NCBI GenBank assembly: GCA_029817715.1
Contig: JARUPY010000085.1
Span: 2,604,001 to 2,668,000 of the forward strand
Direction: 5' to 3'
DNA: 64,000 bases
Origin: Melastoma dodecandrum
Taxonomy: Eukaryota; Streptophyta; Magnoliopsida; Myrtales; Melastomataceae
Shown in pieces: positions 1 through 13,267 of this stretch (positions within the stretch are counted from its first letter, which is position 1; each line of letters opens with the position of its first letter). The notes beneath the pieces were generated by a model, which did not search any database, had not been told where the DNA came from, and saw only the letters and a program-made list of their open reading frames with translations. The position numbers were made by a program, and so were the translations under genes.

Positions 1-3000
1 CTCGATCCTGTAATCCGCGGAGCTATGGAGGTGGATATAAGGGGATCAATCATTGTTCTAGATGAAGCCCAGTATGTCTTGGTTTCTCACTTCTGCCGGG
101 TTCTGCCTATGGCCATCTTCTATGTAAATAGTGAAACACGATGCTGGAACTAGTCTGGGCAATGTGGTTGATGGGTCTGTAATCTGTGTCACATTTACGC
201 CAGTTAATCGTATTTTCTTTTTTTATTTTCAGCAATATGGAGGATATTGCTCGTGAAGCCGGCAGTGTGGACATCGAAGAAGAAATACTGCTTAGTATGT
301 CACATGAATTCTTTTTTCTTTGAAAGAACATGCCCGAAATTGAGATATCTCAAATATTCATTCCTCTAGAATTGCGAGGTGAATTGGAGGAGCTTTGTGC
401 CATTGATGCTTTGGTTTACCAGCCTTTGTATGAAATGATCCAGGTACTTGCTACATATAATGTATCTGTTCTCTATGTGTCGAAACATTATCTCATAGAA
501 GATCAAGATAACTATAGACATGCAGGATCTTGTCAGCTGGATTGAACGAAAGAAGAGCTCTCTGGAAAAGCGTGATTTTCAGCACTATATCTCTTGGTGA
601 GAGACCACTTTACTTGAAGACTGCATACATTTGCAACTCTAGTTTTCCTTCACATTGTTGAATAAAGTGCCAGATTTATATGATATATCAGCGAAGAAGA
701 CATTCATTTCTTGCTCTGATAAATATTTTGATTTATCTTGAGTGAACTTCTATTTTTATGTGGAACTCACTGACAAATGCGCCTTCTATCTTGCAGTTGG
801 ACTGGTGATGGGGCCGTTAGAGAGCTTCAGGAAGCTCAAATATCAAAACAGTGCTTCCCCATTCTGTTGGAATGTGTTACCAAGGTTATCCTCTTATGTT
901 ATCTTATTTACAAGTACTTCCATATTTTAACATCACAATGTTTGTGTGTTCAAGGCTATTAAAGCAGCAACAGATCTGGAGTCAGATGAGCCTCATTTAA
1001 GTGGGATGTCCGTTATAGCTTTGGAAGGTTCATCTCCTTTTTTCACATTTAAATTGCTCTTAATTATTGTTGCATTGACACCTTGTGCGTTTTGCTCTTA
1101 TTTTTGCAGGACTATTTTCTTCACTAACATTTTTTTTCTCTCGAAATGGGAGTCACATTTCTGACTATCAGCTTGTTTTACAACGTTACATCAAGAAAGA
1201 CAACCGTGAGTTCTTTGCTGTTTAGCATTGTTTTGGTGTATTTGATCATCTGAGAGAATGTATGCTCCAAGAGTCATTAACATTCAGTTTATTAAGTGAC
1301 TTGTACGTAGTCCTGCATGCGTTACCACTTCGGACGATTTTTACCTTTTCTATTTAGAAGAATGTTCCAATAGGGTCCAGTAAAACTTCGAGTAATTGTG
1401 TCCTCATTGTCCTGCAGGAAATGACACTGGTTATCCTATGCATAGTATAAGCTTGTGGTGTCTGAATCCAGCAGTTGTGTTCCAGGACATCGCTAATCTT
1501 TCCTTATCCGTAATTTTGACATCAGGGTATGAAAACAGACTTTCATGGTTTTTTTTTCTGATTTTCTAATGCACATCAGACATGGTCAATTCGGAATTTC
1601 TTTTTTAGAACCTTAGCACCAACAAATTCCTTCTCGTCAGAGCTCGGTGTTCAATTTGGCACTACTCTTGAAGCTCCCCATGTGATAGATATCCAGTCAC
1701 AGGTCTAAATTTTCTATTTTGTTATCTCTTTTTGGTCTTTTCAGTAGTAGCTCATCTATTCTGTGTCTGTACTTTTGGAATTTCACAGGTTTGGTCTGCC
1801 ATAATTTCTCATGGATCAGAAAATTACCCACTGAATGCAAGTTATAAAACGGCAGATGCTTATGCGTTCCAGGTGAGCTTCCCACTTTTGTAGTTGATCC
1901 TTTGACTAGTCCGGAAGGTGGAAGGGTTATTTCAGGAAGAAAAATCCTAGCCTGCTGTTATTGTACTGAAGGATGCAGTAGGAAAATCACTACAAGAAAT
2001 CTTCAGCGTTGTTCCTGGTGGAGCTCTTGTATTCTTTCCAAGCTACAAGTTGATGGATAAACTTTCCAATCGTTGGCGAGAAACTGGTCAATGGCAGCGT
2101 CTTAATGCAAGGAAAACTCTCTTCATTGGTAAGACATTATTTCTTTTACTGTAATTTTCCAACTTACATTATTATCTGTTTTACTGTGGGATGTGGTGGT
2201 GCCTCATGCATGCCTTTGACTATTATTTGCTTTGGGTAGAACTATTCCTGAACGCAATGCAAGATCCTGAATATCAGCAATATTAATCTCCTTGTATTTC
2301 ATTGCTCAACACTTGCTCAGAACCAAGGAGTGGAAGCCAAGATGACTTTGATTCTGTATTAAAAGGCTATTATGATGCAATTCATAAAGGGAAAAAGGCA
2401 GAGATTACCAAGAAAAGAAGGATAAAGAAGCCAGAGCTCAGTCAGTCTTGTAAAATGGAGTCCTCTCAAGGCCTGAAAAAAGAAGGGGCTGCTTTCCTTG
2501 CAGTTTGTCGAGGAAAGGTGAAACCTGCTATGAAAGTTCATTGGCAAAGTCAATTCAAATTTCTGAAGTTCTACTTTCCACTTACTTGATTTGCAAAGTA
2601 CGAAAAGATAGACAAGTCAGCATAATGTTGGCAGCGTTGTTAGTTAGGCAATTATGAAATTCACGCATCATGGGACAAATGCTATTTTTTTAAGTACTCC
2701 TGAGTCACGTTCAGTCTGATTTTATCTCCTATCTTGAAGAGCAGAATGTCAGATTTAATCTACTTAGTTGGAGATACTCGCTTCACTTTGTTGTGATCTA
2801 ATGCTTGCAGGTCTCTGAGGGAATAGACTTTACTGATGACAATGCTCGAGTGGTCGTATCCTTTTTATTCTCAGGTTCACCCTTTTGTGGTTCATATCCA
2901 TCTGTTTTCCTTTGAATGGCTGATTGTCAGAAAAAATCTTTTCTGTTCCTTGTTCCTTAACTGTCCCAGATTGTCGTTGGCATTCCGTTCCCAAATGTGT

Positions 3001-5528
3001 AAGTGTGCTCTTCAAAATTTCCCAGTTCCACTTGAAGTAAAGTGATTCAGTCGTGCTGACAATGGATATTTGCTTCTTATCAGGAGTGATATCAAGGTTG
3101 GATTAAAAAAGAAGTACAATGACACCAATAAGTCATCAAAGAACCTTTTAAGCGGAAGTGACTGGTATTGCCTTCAAGCTTTTCGGGCTATAAATCAGGC
3201 TGCAGGTACATGTTTTCCTTAATGTTGCATTCAGCACAACCCTTTGGGTTAGTTGTGAGGAGAGGATTAATTTTATGGTTAAACTAATTGTGACGCTATT
3301 TGTCATCAGGTCGCTGCATACGGCATGTGAATGATTATGGAGCCATTATCTTGTTAGGTAATTTATTCAAACTATGTTCCACATTCTTGCTGACCCATCT
3401 TAAAGGCCTCCTCACATTTCTAATAGTTTAGTGTCACAACAGATGAACGGTACCATGAGGAAAGGAATAGAGTTCATATTTCGAAGTGGTTGAGGAAATC
3501 TATGAAACGATACGACTCCTTTACCATGTCTCTCGAGGATCTAAAATCATTCTTTTGCAATGTCAAGGTTGATTCTGTCATTTTTTTATTAATATTTTTA
3601 CAAGTTTTACTGGGTGTATGTATATCCATGAAAATCACCTCATTGAAATTCGCCTGATGCTTCAGCAGAGACAGGTTGCTCACCAAATGGATGGTATGCG
3701 GCATATGTCCTCTTCTCGGGATGAAAGTTTCTCATCCAAACTAAGTAAAGGACCTACCAAGGAGAAAACTGCAAGGGTCAGCAAATCAGATCATAGAGAA
3801 CAGAAAGAACGGTCCAAATTAGAGCAAGATGCCGCATTTCTCCGTCTAAAACTGCTACAAAGTAGTCAAAATCAAGAGCCCCTTGAATCAGCTGTTTTGG
3901 ATCAGGCCAGCAACAGAGGATATATAGACTTAGATTGCACGCCAGAGAAATCTTGGAGGTACCTCTTCTCTGCATTTGCATCCCTGCTTAAGGTGTTTTC
4001 TGAAAGAGCATTTCATAAATTTCTGCAACATTGTATGGATTGTTATACGTGTAACCAAATTTAAGTCATTTAATCAAATGTGGGCCACTCTTCTGTTACA
4101 GCTAAAGGTATCTGTATCTCAAAGATATAATTCTGGAAACAACACTGAAGGATTTTAGCTGAAGGAAATATTAATTTTATGTTCCCTTCTTGGACAGGTC
4201 GTCTATCGATCTTACCTCCATAGCTGATGAGGATCCGGATATATGTATAGTTAAAGAAACTCCTGCTACAACTGCCTTAACCACAAGTGGATCACATACC
4301 CCAGAACCCTTTAGCAAGATGGACAACTCTACCTCCACTGTTATTCAGGCTTCAATGAGGACTCCAGATCCATCTTCACCTCTTTCAGTGTGTCTGACAT
4401 ATCGCAACCAGGCACATTCTACTGCCCTCTGTTCAAGAATTTTCTCTCCCGAAAGTGAAGCTGCTGCAAACACAGACAGCCTGAGGGCAGAAATTGAGTC
4501 CCCAGTGAACAGCGCTAACTCTTGCACTCAGAAAAGGAGAAAATTTGTGGTTTCTCCTCCAAGTGATGCAATAGAAGAGTGGTCTCCCTGTGTTTATCGG
4601 GGAAGCGTCCATGGTGCGATTAGAAGCTCAGCGGCAGATGGACGTATTAATTGGAGAATTGACTTTGATAGAGAAAGCGAAACTGTGGAGAGATCTCACG
4701 CTGTAGCTGCAACGTGCAGTAGCGCCGTGTGTAGTCCTGCTGTTCGAAGGAGGAGGCTAAGAATCTCCTGCTCTTTGTGCAAAACTCCGTTGTGTCCCAC
4801 AAGGAACCAATATATTCCAGGCCATGTAATCTCAGTCTCAAAATTCCACTTGGCGAGACTGCTTGAAGGAAGAAGGGAAGAGAGCGCAGGCGTACCAGTT
4901 ATTGTCTGTGACGTTTCCTCGTTAAATCAGAAACTCCTGGATAACGATTTTTCTCTTGCGCAACAAAGTGTATGGTGTGACGATGGATGTGTTTTCCAGC
5001 CCATCTTTTGCAACTTCTGTGCTCCTGCTAGGAATTGCCTCGGTGTGCGAGTGATAGCTGCTGATGCATCGAACACTCAGCTCCTCAACAAGGTAGCTTT
5101 GAGCGGCGGCACTTCTACCCTTACATCATTTTGTCCGCCTTGTTTGCCTTTAACCTGGTCATTATCTTTGCTTACTCGACTTGCACTTGCAGATCTTATT
5201 ATTCATGGATCTATTAGAAGTTGTTGAGATTGAAGAGTCTGAAGAGACCAGACCAAAGACAGACGTAACTCTCTCACATCCTCATTTACGATAGGTTTCG
5301 TCTTTTCTGGTCATGGAGGATAATTGTTGGCACTTCTTGAGCATATAACAAGCAACAACATGCCGTGGCCAGTTGATGACCTGTGGTGTTGCTCTATTGC
5401 AGGTCACATCCCAATCATACTCAAGCCCAAATGCAGCGAGCTCCTTGGCGCCAATTAAGAGTTTTGCCTACACTCCGAGACAGGAGATCTCTCTGGAGGC
5501 TGGAGATCGACCAAGTCTAAGGTTTTGA
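1..5528 (+). CDS. FANCJ: FANCJ/BRIP1-type DNA helicase, 5'-partial, many exons
   Basis: This is an XPD/FANCJ-class superfamily 2 DNA helicase; the family unwinds structured DNA and acts in crosslink repair and recombination. The window begins inside the coding region. The first exon ends in the DEAH box, whose His codon is split by an intron (next exon starts near 232), followed by NMEDIAREAG. Later exons read GTTLEAPHVI (1620-1700), PGGALVFFPSYK (2010-2055), motif V VSEGIDF (2815-2840) and motif VI QAAGRCIRH (3195-3330). A long plant-type tail (4198-5264) holds a cysteine-containing segment CSLCKTPLC. The N-terminal helicase part, including the iron-sulfur cysteines, lies left of the window. 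The 3' end is uncertain: reading through gives a stop at 5292-5294, but splicing 5264 to 5403 keeps the frame (TDV|TSQSYSSPNAA) and stops at 5526-5528, or near 5666 if one more intron is removed. Some internal exon borders are inferred. Confidence 0.9.
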
Positions 5529-6313
5529 AGTTCCTCTCCTTGTACCTGTCTCTCTGGACAGTCAATGCAACTGAAACTTCGATAATTTATCCTTTCTAAA
5601 CAACTTCGTATCGTTCTGCAGTTAAGATTGCCAAGGAAGCCGATGCTTTCTCACACAGACGACTGAAACGAAGGCCTTGCAGCTTGGAGCTTCACACCAT
5701 CCGGTGGTCTCGTTATGATTCAACCTGGGCCGGGGCTGAGTCTTTGCCCCTTGAAAAGTATAAAAATAAAAATATCTTCATATGGGCACGTTCGCGAGTA
5801 AGTCCCATGTCAGAAGATAACTTCGCGTCGCCTCCTGAGAAGTCAGAAAAACCAATATTCCTTCTCATCATCTTTGGCCAGTCATTGTCTTATCCCATGT
5901 AAGTCAAGTCACATGAAAGGCACCAAAAGCCAAGCCACCAATGACAGATGCAACCAACCACCCTCCCTGAATATTTTTCTACCATCAATTCCAAAGAAAA
6001 GAGAAGAAGACAAGCTTAAGGGAGAGACATCTTTTCATTCATCTTAAGAAAGAGCAAGTATTACATTAAGGGCTATTTTTTTTTTGGCTTCTACAGAGCA
6101 AGCTTATCCAAATCTTGAAGAGATAACTGATGATGATAAAAGCTCGAAGGCCACCCAAAAAAAAAATCTTCCAAGGGATGAGCTGAGCTATGTGATTCCC
6201 CATCAACACAGGAGGACTTTGCTCCCCCTCAAGGCCACCATCTTCTTACTCATCATCGTCGTCCTACAAAGGTAGGAAGGAGAACAGAAAGGAACCCCAT
6301 TAGAGTGCATCAT
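5529..6313. other. Convergent 3' intergenic region between FANCJ and HMGB
   Basis: This stretch holds the 3' ends of two convergent genes. A possible last FANCJ exon lies at about 5622-5666, and the reading frame running to 5902 looks like transcribed leader or trailer rather than a gene. I see no RNA gene or repeat. Confidence 0.4.
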
Positions 6314-7450
6314 CTAGAGTTCGTGCAAGAGAGTGTGATTTTGGTCTACTACCTCCTCATCCTCCTCCTCGTCATCCTCTTCGTCCTCGTTGTTCACCTC
6401 AGACATCGACTTCTCTGATTCTTCATCGTCATCCTTTGCTCCTTCGGCCTGTTTAAGAAACCTTCGAGTCGGATGCGGGTAGACAGGCAAAAGCCTCGCG
6501 ATTATCATTAAAGAAGATGGGGCAAGTACCTGTTTCTTGTTATAAGCCTTCATGTTCTTCTCGTAATCGGCCTTGCGCTTCTCTGCCTTGGCAATGAACG
6601 GAGCCTTCTCCTGAAATTTTTTTCATACCCACTTAATCCCAAACTGCATTATGTTCATCCAAAGTACAAGAAAGAAGTACGATTAAGTAGGGCTCCACCC
6701 ATGTCATCTCAACTGCAGGTAATAAACATACTTTAGTTCAGTGTAAAGTCATAAATAACGGAAACAAGGTAACTTACAGAGTCGGACAACGATTTCCACT
6801 TATCTCCTCCAGCTTTACCGACCTGATTATCCGAGTACAACGTCAATAACTCGGGACTAATGCATAAACAAGACTACAACTAACCAGGTAATCACTTCAA
6901 AAGAAAAACACTTACAACTGACACGGACTTGTTCTGGGGGTGCTTCTCTTTATACTGTACTCGGAAATCTTCCCTAAAAAACAACAGAACCAACACATTA
7001 AGTGAGCATCATCATTTACACATCACCATAACATACGCAGCAGCTACCATATTGCCAAACCAGATGGAGCAACACAAATAACCAATCGACCCAACAAATC
7101 CCAACACTAAAAGCTTCCCAATTTCAACACCAGAGGAGGATCAAAGAGAGAAAGAAAACGCAGAATCTTTACATGAAGACGAAGAAAGCGCTGGGGGGCC
7201 TCTTAGGCTTGGCGGGATCCTTGGCCTTCTTGTCCTTCTTGGTCGACCTACTCGGCTTGGTAGCAGCAGCAGCCGCCTTCTTATTGACAGACAACCTACG
7301 AACAAGCAAGAAACCAAAACCAAACCCATCTCCCTCCCCTTCAGATCTTAACAAGCAAACCATGATGGGAAAAAAACAGAAAAATGACCAATCTTTAACA
7401 ATCACTCACGCGGCGTTCTTCGCCTGGGACTTCGGCTTCCCGCCCTTCAT
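6314..7450 (-). CDS. HMGB: HMGB-type high mobility group protein (HMGB2/3-like), six exons
   Basis: This is a small chromatin architectural protein with one HMG box that bends DNA without strong sequence specificity. Six exons join as MKGGKPKSQAKNAA|LSVNKKAAAAATKPS, then KDPAKPKRPPSAFFVFM, EDFRVQYKEKHPQNKSVSV, VGKAGGDKWKSLSDS, EKAPFIAKAEKRKADYEKN and a final acidic exon. The order is a basic Lys/Ala-rich N-terminus, one HMG box and an acidic tail, which is the plant HMGB layout. All junctions have GT-AG borders and keep frame. The start is the ATG at 7448-7450, matching the family's MKG start; the longer upstream frame (to 7834) is leader. Oddly, the acidic tail is followed by a short non-acidic end, VVDQNHTLLHEL, before the stop at 6314-6316. 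It lies convergent to the FANCJ gene. Confidence 0.93.
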
Positions 7451-9282
7451 GATGATATCGACTATTATAACACTGAAAACCCACCAGACGAGGAACCGGT
7501 AAAAGAGAAACACCGTCAAAACCGACCCAGAAAAGAGAGCAAAAAAAAAAAAAATCGACCCCGAAAACAAAGAAGGGGAAGAGAAACTCACCCAGGGGAG
7601 ACGAGAGGGGGGGACCGGCGGAAGACGAACGCGCTTCTTCAGTGTAAGGAAGTGGTCTCTTCTATTCTTTCTTTCTTCCTTGATTGTAAGAAAGCGGAAG
7701 TAATGGAGGGCGGAGATATTAAGCGTGAAGGGCGAAATTGAAATGAAATGACGCGAAATTCGGGATGAGGAGCGGACTAGTAGTCCAAATGCAGAACAAT
7801 CGGTGGGGGACGTCGAAAGCGGCCCCTTCGCCACGTCAGCGATCTGTGGACATAGGTAAAGGGGAGTTCTGATTGGTCGGTCGGGGGAGGTGGGGTGGGG
7901 AATTTCACCGCCCTGCTGCTGTTTGTTGTTGTGTGTGCTTGTTGATGGTTTCTTTGTTGAGGGGAGTTTGAAAGGGAAATGCTGTGAGTTTGGGCTTTAA
8001 GAGTTTGATGCCTAGCCCAGTTGATTGGTTACCTCGAGGTAGTTTGTAAAAAAATTCATCTTTTTTTTTTTGGGTTGATTTGATTTGTGGGTGTGTGTGT
8101 GTTTTATGGAACTAGGGATTGTTGTTGCTACTTATCCAATTATGATTCAATCCTGTGGTTTAATAGGCCAATCGACTTGGGTTTATGAATCTTCGTGGAT
8201 ACAAAGTTTTACGACAACCTTAAGAGATGTACTAATACCGAGTCAATGTAAGGACGTTTAAACTGGACTACTAAACTTTTTAGTTATCAAATATATCGTA
8301 AATTTTAGTACTATTTTTTTATTTATCATAATATTTGAAAAATATCTTTGTGTAAACTAATGCTAAGACGTTATTTCAAAATTGTCCACCGTTAGAACCG
8401 ACTCCTATCGGCTATCGAAGACCGACTTGGCGTTGATATGTACCCATAACCCCAACACTAACCCAGCCCATATCCGACCCATCCCACCCTTAACCTCAAC
8501 ATCAACTCACGTCAAGCCCCGATTCTCGTCTTAACTTGTTTTTTTATATTTCACAATTAGCAATTGACTCATCGTATAATGACTTGACATGCAAAATGAT
8601 GAGGAGTTGTTTTCGATGCTACATCCTACCTAGTGAAAGAGAAAACTCCAGACATGCTCAAATCAGGTATAATATAAGAACAATGTGAACCAAAAAAAGT
8701 TCCGGTGTTGAACCTAGCATGGAAGTCTCAACAACAAAAAATGATTAGGAGTGCTGTTTATCGATTCTTTTCTTAATACGTCATCACAACTTCAAGTCTC
8801 ATTACAAGAAAGTATAATACTTATAAGTGACAGGACTTCAGCACAATTCTCTTGGGGAGCTGAACAGGGGAGGAAATGGACATGTTGGGTTGGGGTCGGG
8901 ACTAGGGGACTAGGGGTACACATCAGCGTAAGTCGAACGCCGTCATGGGTCGCATCTAATGGTGGATAAATGTTAAGCTAAATCGTAAAGAAAATATTAA
9001 AGTCTAGGACATATTTGATCATTTGACCTATTTAACATGTTTAGTAAATTATATTTTTAATATTATGCAATATGCACCTTTAACAACACCCTCAAATCAA
9101 TCCAATCCTTCCTAAATAAATGTCCAAGAAACTTATAAGAGCTATATTAATATAAAAAACCAACTTCAAAAAATTAATATTATTATTGTTATTTATTATA
9201 TTATTATTGAAAGAGAGAGAGAGAAAGAGAAACAAAAAGAGAGGAAGTTCAAACAAACAAACAAAACAAGCACCCGACACAA
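7451..9282. other. Intergenic region between divergent HMGB and bromodomain genes
   Basis: This 1.8-kb head-to-head spacer contains the HMGB leader (7451 to about 7830) and AT-rich DNA between 8040 and 9200. A purine-rich GA tract at 9210-9245 lies just before the bromodomain start and is probably leader. The open frames at 8751-8969 and 9092-9301 resemble no protein I know. Confidence 0.4.
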
Positions 9283-9755
9283 ATGGGCAGGACCAAGCCA
9301 CCGCCCCTTACAGCCTCCCCTCCTCCTCCTCCGCCGTCGTCCTCCTACGTCGAGCCAGTCAAGAGGAAGAAGAAGGGACGCCCCTCCCTCCTCGACATCC
9401 AGAAGCGCCTCCTCAAGCAGCAGAGATTCCAATCATCCTACCCTACCGACCAAAAAAACCCTAACCCTAGCCACCCAATCCCCCCCGCCAATCAACTCAA
9501 TTCCCAACCGGGAGCCCCCCACGACGACGAGCGGCTACCCAAGAAGCACCGGCTCTTGCAGGGGCTCGAGGGCCAAGATCCGAATATCGACGCCCGTCAG
9601 GTACTCCCATTTTTTTTCCCACTGATCTGGTAATAGGGAAATGTGGGGGAAAAAAGAAAACGAGGGAATTAAAAATTCCAACTGTGAGTAGGGGAAAAGC
9701 TGGGAACTTTCTTTCGTTAGGAAGGGGGAGGGAATTAATGGTTGGAGGGTTTCTT

Positions 9756-9786
<31 letters not shown>

Positions 9787-12700
9787 GGGGGTAAGTTCGT
9801 TGGTGGGTTTTTTCGCGCCGAGAAATTAAAGTTTCGATTTTTATTTTGTTATTTTTATTTTTGCTGTTGTGTTGCTGTGGATTCGTTTTGTGGGATCTGG
9901 AAGGAGGGGAGGGTGTGTTGGGGGGGATGGAAGTAGTGGTGATGAGGCTGACCTGGTCAAAATCTTTTTCCCTTTTTCTCTTTGGCTTTATTAATAAAAT
10001 TCAATCTTCCCCATCTTTCTTTCTTCTTCTCCTTCTCCTTCATCTCCCCCCTACCCCCCCCCCCCCCACTCTCTCTATATCTCCTTGTCCCCGTCTCTTG
10101 TCTTTCCGAAATCATCTATGCTTTTCTGGTAATTTCCCTAATTTGTTATAATTGGGGTTCAATTCCATTTCGGCACTCGTACCTGCTGCTTCCTGCATTT
10201 CTCGTTATTCTTGTACAGTGTTTGTATTATACTGGTGGTATTCTGTACCTGCCCCGAAGAGTTCTTTTTTTTTTATTTGAATTGCTGGATTTGATATAAG
10301 CCGCCGCCTTGTGTGATTCTTTGAAAATGTTGTACTTTTCCTGCATTCCGTGATGGGATTTGTTTTTTGTTTTTGCAACAGCAGTTGGCTTAAATTTCCC
10401 CATTTTTTTGGATTGCAGGTTGAAAAGGTTTCGAAAGGGACAGACGAGAGATATGGTAATGAATTAATTTCGGGTAAAAGGTTTTGTTTTCATGTTGTGA
10501 AGGTGGTGGAAATAATATGCTTTTTGTTGGGATTCGAAGGATTTTTGTTCAGTGTGTATTATTTATTTTTAGATTTATAAATGTTGTATATTATGGGGAC
10601 AGGGTCATTGGTGGAGTTGGGTCCCACTACACCTTTGCCCGACAAGTTGTTGTTGGTGTTCATCCTTGACAGGCTTCAAAAGTATGTGGGTTTCAGTCGC
10701 TCTTTGTTTTCTGTTAATGGCTGTTCCTACAACTTCCTAGTCCGATACTTTTTACCGTCCATTAGCATTTTCTAGTTTGTCATCCGTTCCTACATCATGG
10801 TTGTCTGTAGGAAGGACACTTATGGAGTTTTCTCGGAGCCGGTTGATCCAGAGGAGGTATAGTTCTTCTGGGTTGATCCCCGTGTAATTGCTTGTCCTTG
10901 GAGTTGTATTTCCTTTGGGTGATGATTTTACTCTTGGTTTCCTCTGTAGCTGCCTGATTATCATGACATCATTAAGCATCCCATGGATTTTGGCACTGTA
11001 AGGAGGAAGTTAGATGATGAAGAGTATCCCAATCTGGAACAATTTGAGGTGAGTCTCCAATCCTTCAAAAGAGGAAGCTTCTAAAAGGGTGCTGACTGAT
11101 GTCCCTTGTCCGACTAATTTGTTCTTGTGGGGGCACGCCCTTTTTTTTATATATTTTATTTTGCCCATGTGCGTGTGATTATCAACTGAGGGGAACCTTT
11201 GAGGTGGATGATCTAACTGACGTTATAGTGAAACTTCCCTTGATAGGAATAATCGTTTTCCCTGTCACGTTCTTCCTTTTTATCCTGTTTAATTGGCTGA
11301 ATATATGTTGGCTAATTCATTGGTATTGCATGGTCCTGTACTATTGGAGAATTGTTTTAAGCGGCTCAAACCTAGTTAACGTGTAGTTATATTGATCTTC
11401 TTGGATTGGAATGTTTCTTCTTGGCATTGAAGCTTTTTTACCTGCGAGGTGTTAATTTCTGTAAGGAAAGACATCGTGAAAAAATCTTCTCTAACGTTTC
11501 GCGGACTTAGTTTGTATTTTTTTTAATGGCAGAAAGACATCTTCCTGATCTGTTCAAATGCTATGGAGTATAATGCACCAGATACCATATTCTTCAAGCA
11601 GGTCAGGCTTTCTCTGAACCAAATGCTGAATCTTACTGTTGTCGGCATCCCGTCCTCTAAACTTAACCTCTGTGGTTTTAGGCACGGGCGATGCAAGAGC
11701 TTGCAAGAAAGGATTTCGAAAATTTGAGGCAAGATAGTGATAGTGATGAACCACAGCAACCAAAAGTGGTAAGGCGAGGCAGGCCGCCTGGCAGTGGCCA
11801 GAAGAAGTCACTAGAAAAGTTTCCTCTAGAACGTATTGGTAATGAGGGATCATCAGATGTGACACTGGCAAACGAGGATAATTCTCCTTGGTCCAACACC
11901 TACAATTTGAGAAGGGAACCACCTGTGAAGAATTTTGGTCCATTTGAATCGAATGGTCTTGCCTCCCACAGGACGCCCAATACTGAAAGCCATTCCAGCT
12001 GGTTTACAGAAATGGAAAATGAATTTCCTGGTTAGATTGACGATTCTGTCACTGAATGTTTTTACGATACCGCAATGAACATTAATGCACTGAACTTAGT
12101 TTGTTTGGTCTTGCAGGCTCTGTCTGGAGGAATGTCACGAAGAATGGCAAGAGGCTGACCTATGCAGAAGAACATAGGCGTGAAAGTTATAATCAGTTTC
12201 CTCCCCCTCGCAATGATGGATCCCCTTTGGCTGTTTTTGACAAAGAAAAAAAGCAGCTAGTGATGGTCTGTTCCAATGACATTATCTATGAAAATATTAT
12301 TCCTGAATGTTGAATTTCTTTCCGTGACTATGGAGACGATTTGGAACTGCACTTTGCTACGTAGAGAACTCATTGAGCATTCTTTCTGTTCAAAACAGGT
12401 AGGTCTGCAGTTTGAGCATGCATATGCGAGAAGCTTAGCTCGATTTGCAGCAAATCTGGGTCCCGTGGTTTGGAATATTGCTTCGAAAAAGATGGAGAGC
12501 GTTCTGCCTCCAGGAGTGAAGTTTGGTCCTGGATGGGTGGGTGAAAGTGATAACATGAAGCCTCTGGAGGTTGACCATCAGAAGTCCAGCGTCAGCAGCT
12601 TTCCATCAGAAGGGCCTTCGTCTAGACAGTCTGCCGACAACATGCAAAGATTGAAATTTGGTAGCAATACAATGTCACCGGGGGACCCTCGAGGAGTTAA

Positions 12701-13037
12701 CCCATCTCTCCTGCAGAATCCGCAGGAGGGCAGTATGCACCGTTCTCTGGGAGGGAATCCAACCGTCCCCAATGGTTTTATCCCAACATATGCAAACACC
12801 AGCACTACTTCCCAGCCACCGAGTTCCTCGAGTTTATCAAGGTCCCATGTGCCCCCGGATGGACACAGCTGGTCCCGGAAGGGACACCAGTCGGAGGAGC
12901 AGCGGCGAAGTTCAGCCCCTGCGACTCATGACAACAACAACGACAACGCCTCCCGACATCCGGTACTAGGCTCTTCGAAACCTAACAACCTCGGAGAGGG
13001 TCCTCCACAGCAACCAGACTTAGCATTGCAACTATGA
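9283..13037 (+). CDS. Bromodomain protein, BRD7/9-like SWI/SNF subunit type
   Basis: Bromodomains bind acetyl-lysine on histones; plant relatives (Arabidopsis BRD1/BRD2/BRD13) are reported subunits of BRM-type SWI/SNF complexes. Exon 1 (9283 to about 9600) encodes MGRTKPPPLTASPPPPPPSS and a basic KRKKKGRPSLLDIQKRLLKQ segment. The bromodomain is spread over exons between about 10600 and 11690: PDKLLLVFILDRLQKKDTYG, FSEPVDPEELPDYHDIIKHP, MDFGTVRRKLDDEEYPNLEQ, DIFLICSNAMEYNAPDT. The NAMEYNAPDT motif contains the acetyl-lysine-contacting Asn. An AT-hook-like RRGRPPGSGQKK follows (11771-11805). The last large exon (about 12401-13037) carries the plant-conserved LARFAANLGPVVW and a low-complexity Ser/Pro/Asn tail. 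The first intron holds a 26-bp G run and a 15-bp C run. The gene is intact and convergent with the GT92 gene, 230 bp away. Confidence 0.93.
9766..9791 (+). repeat. 26-bp poly-G tract in the bromodomain gene's first intron
   Basis: A run of 12 T is followed by about 26 consecutive G on the coding strand. Such a tract could form G-quadruplexes and is prone to length error in sequencing. A run of about 15 C lies in the same intron near 10054-10068. Confidence 0.9.
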
Positions 13038-13267
13038 AACGGTAAAAGAAAATTCTAGGAGTTGATTCTCTTATCCATTTTTGATATTTAGATAGATTCG
13101 GGACCTCAAAATTCATACCTAATTGTTTTGTCGGGGGATTAAAAAGGAAACAAAGAAATCTGTACAGAAGAAGGAAGGAATAGAGTGGGTCTGGACTCAA
13201 ACTACAGTCAATTAATGTTATGATGATATTAAAAACAATGTTATGATGATTGGAATTTGAAGAGAAA

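Noticed and set aside
7406..7834. 142-residue frame upstream of and including the HMGB start
   Set aside because: Only the last 14 residues (MKGGKPKSQAKNAA) are coding; the rest is 5' leader.
9456..9472. Telomere-like AAACCCTAACCCTA inside exon 1 of the bromodomain gene
   Set aside because: Two units only, in a coding region; likely chance, not an interstitial telomere array.
9742..10299. Open frames in the bromodomain gene's first intron
   Set aside because: They derive from G, C and T runs and lie in an intron bounded by conserved coding exons.
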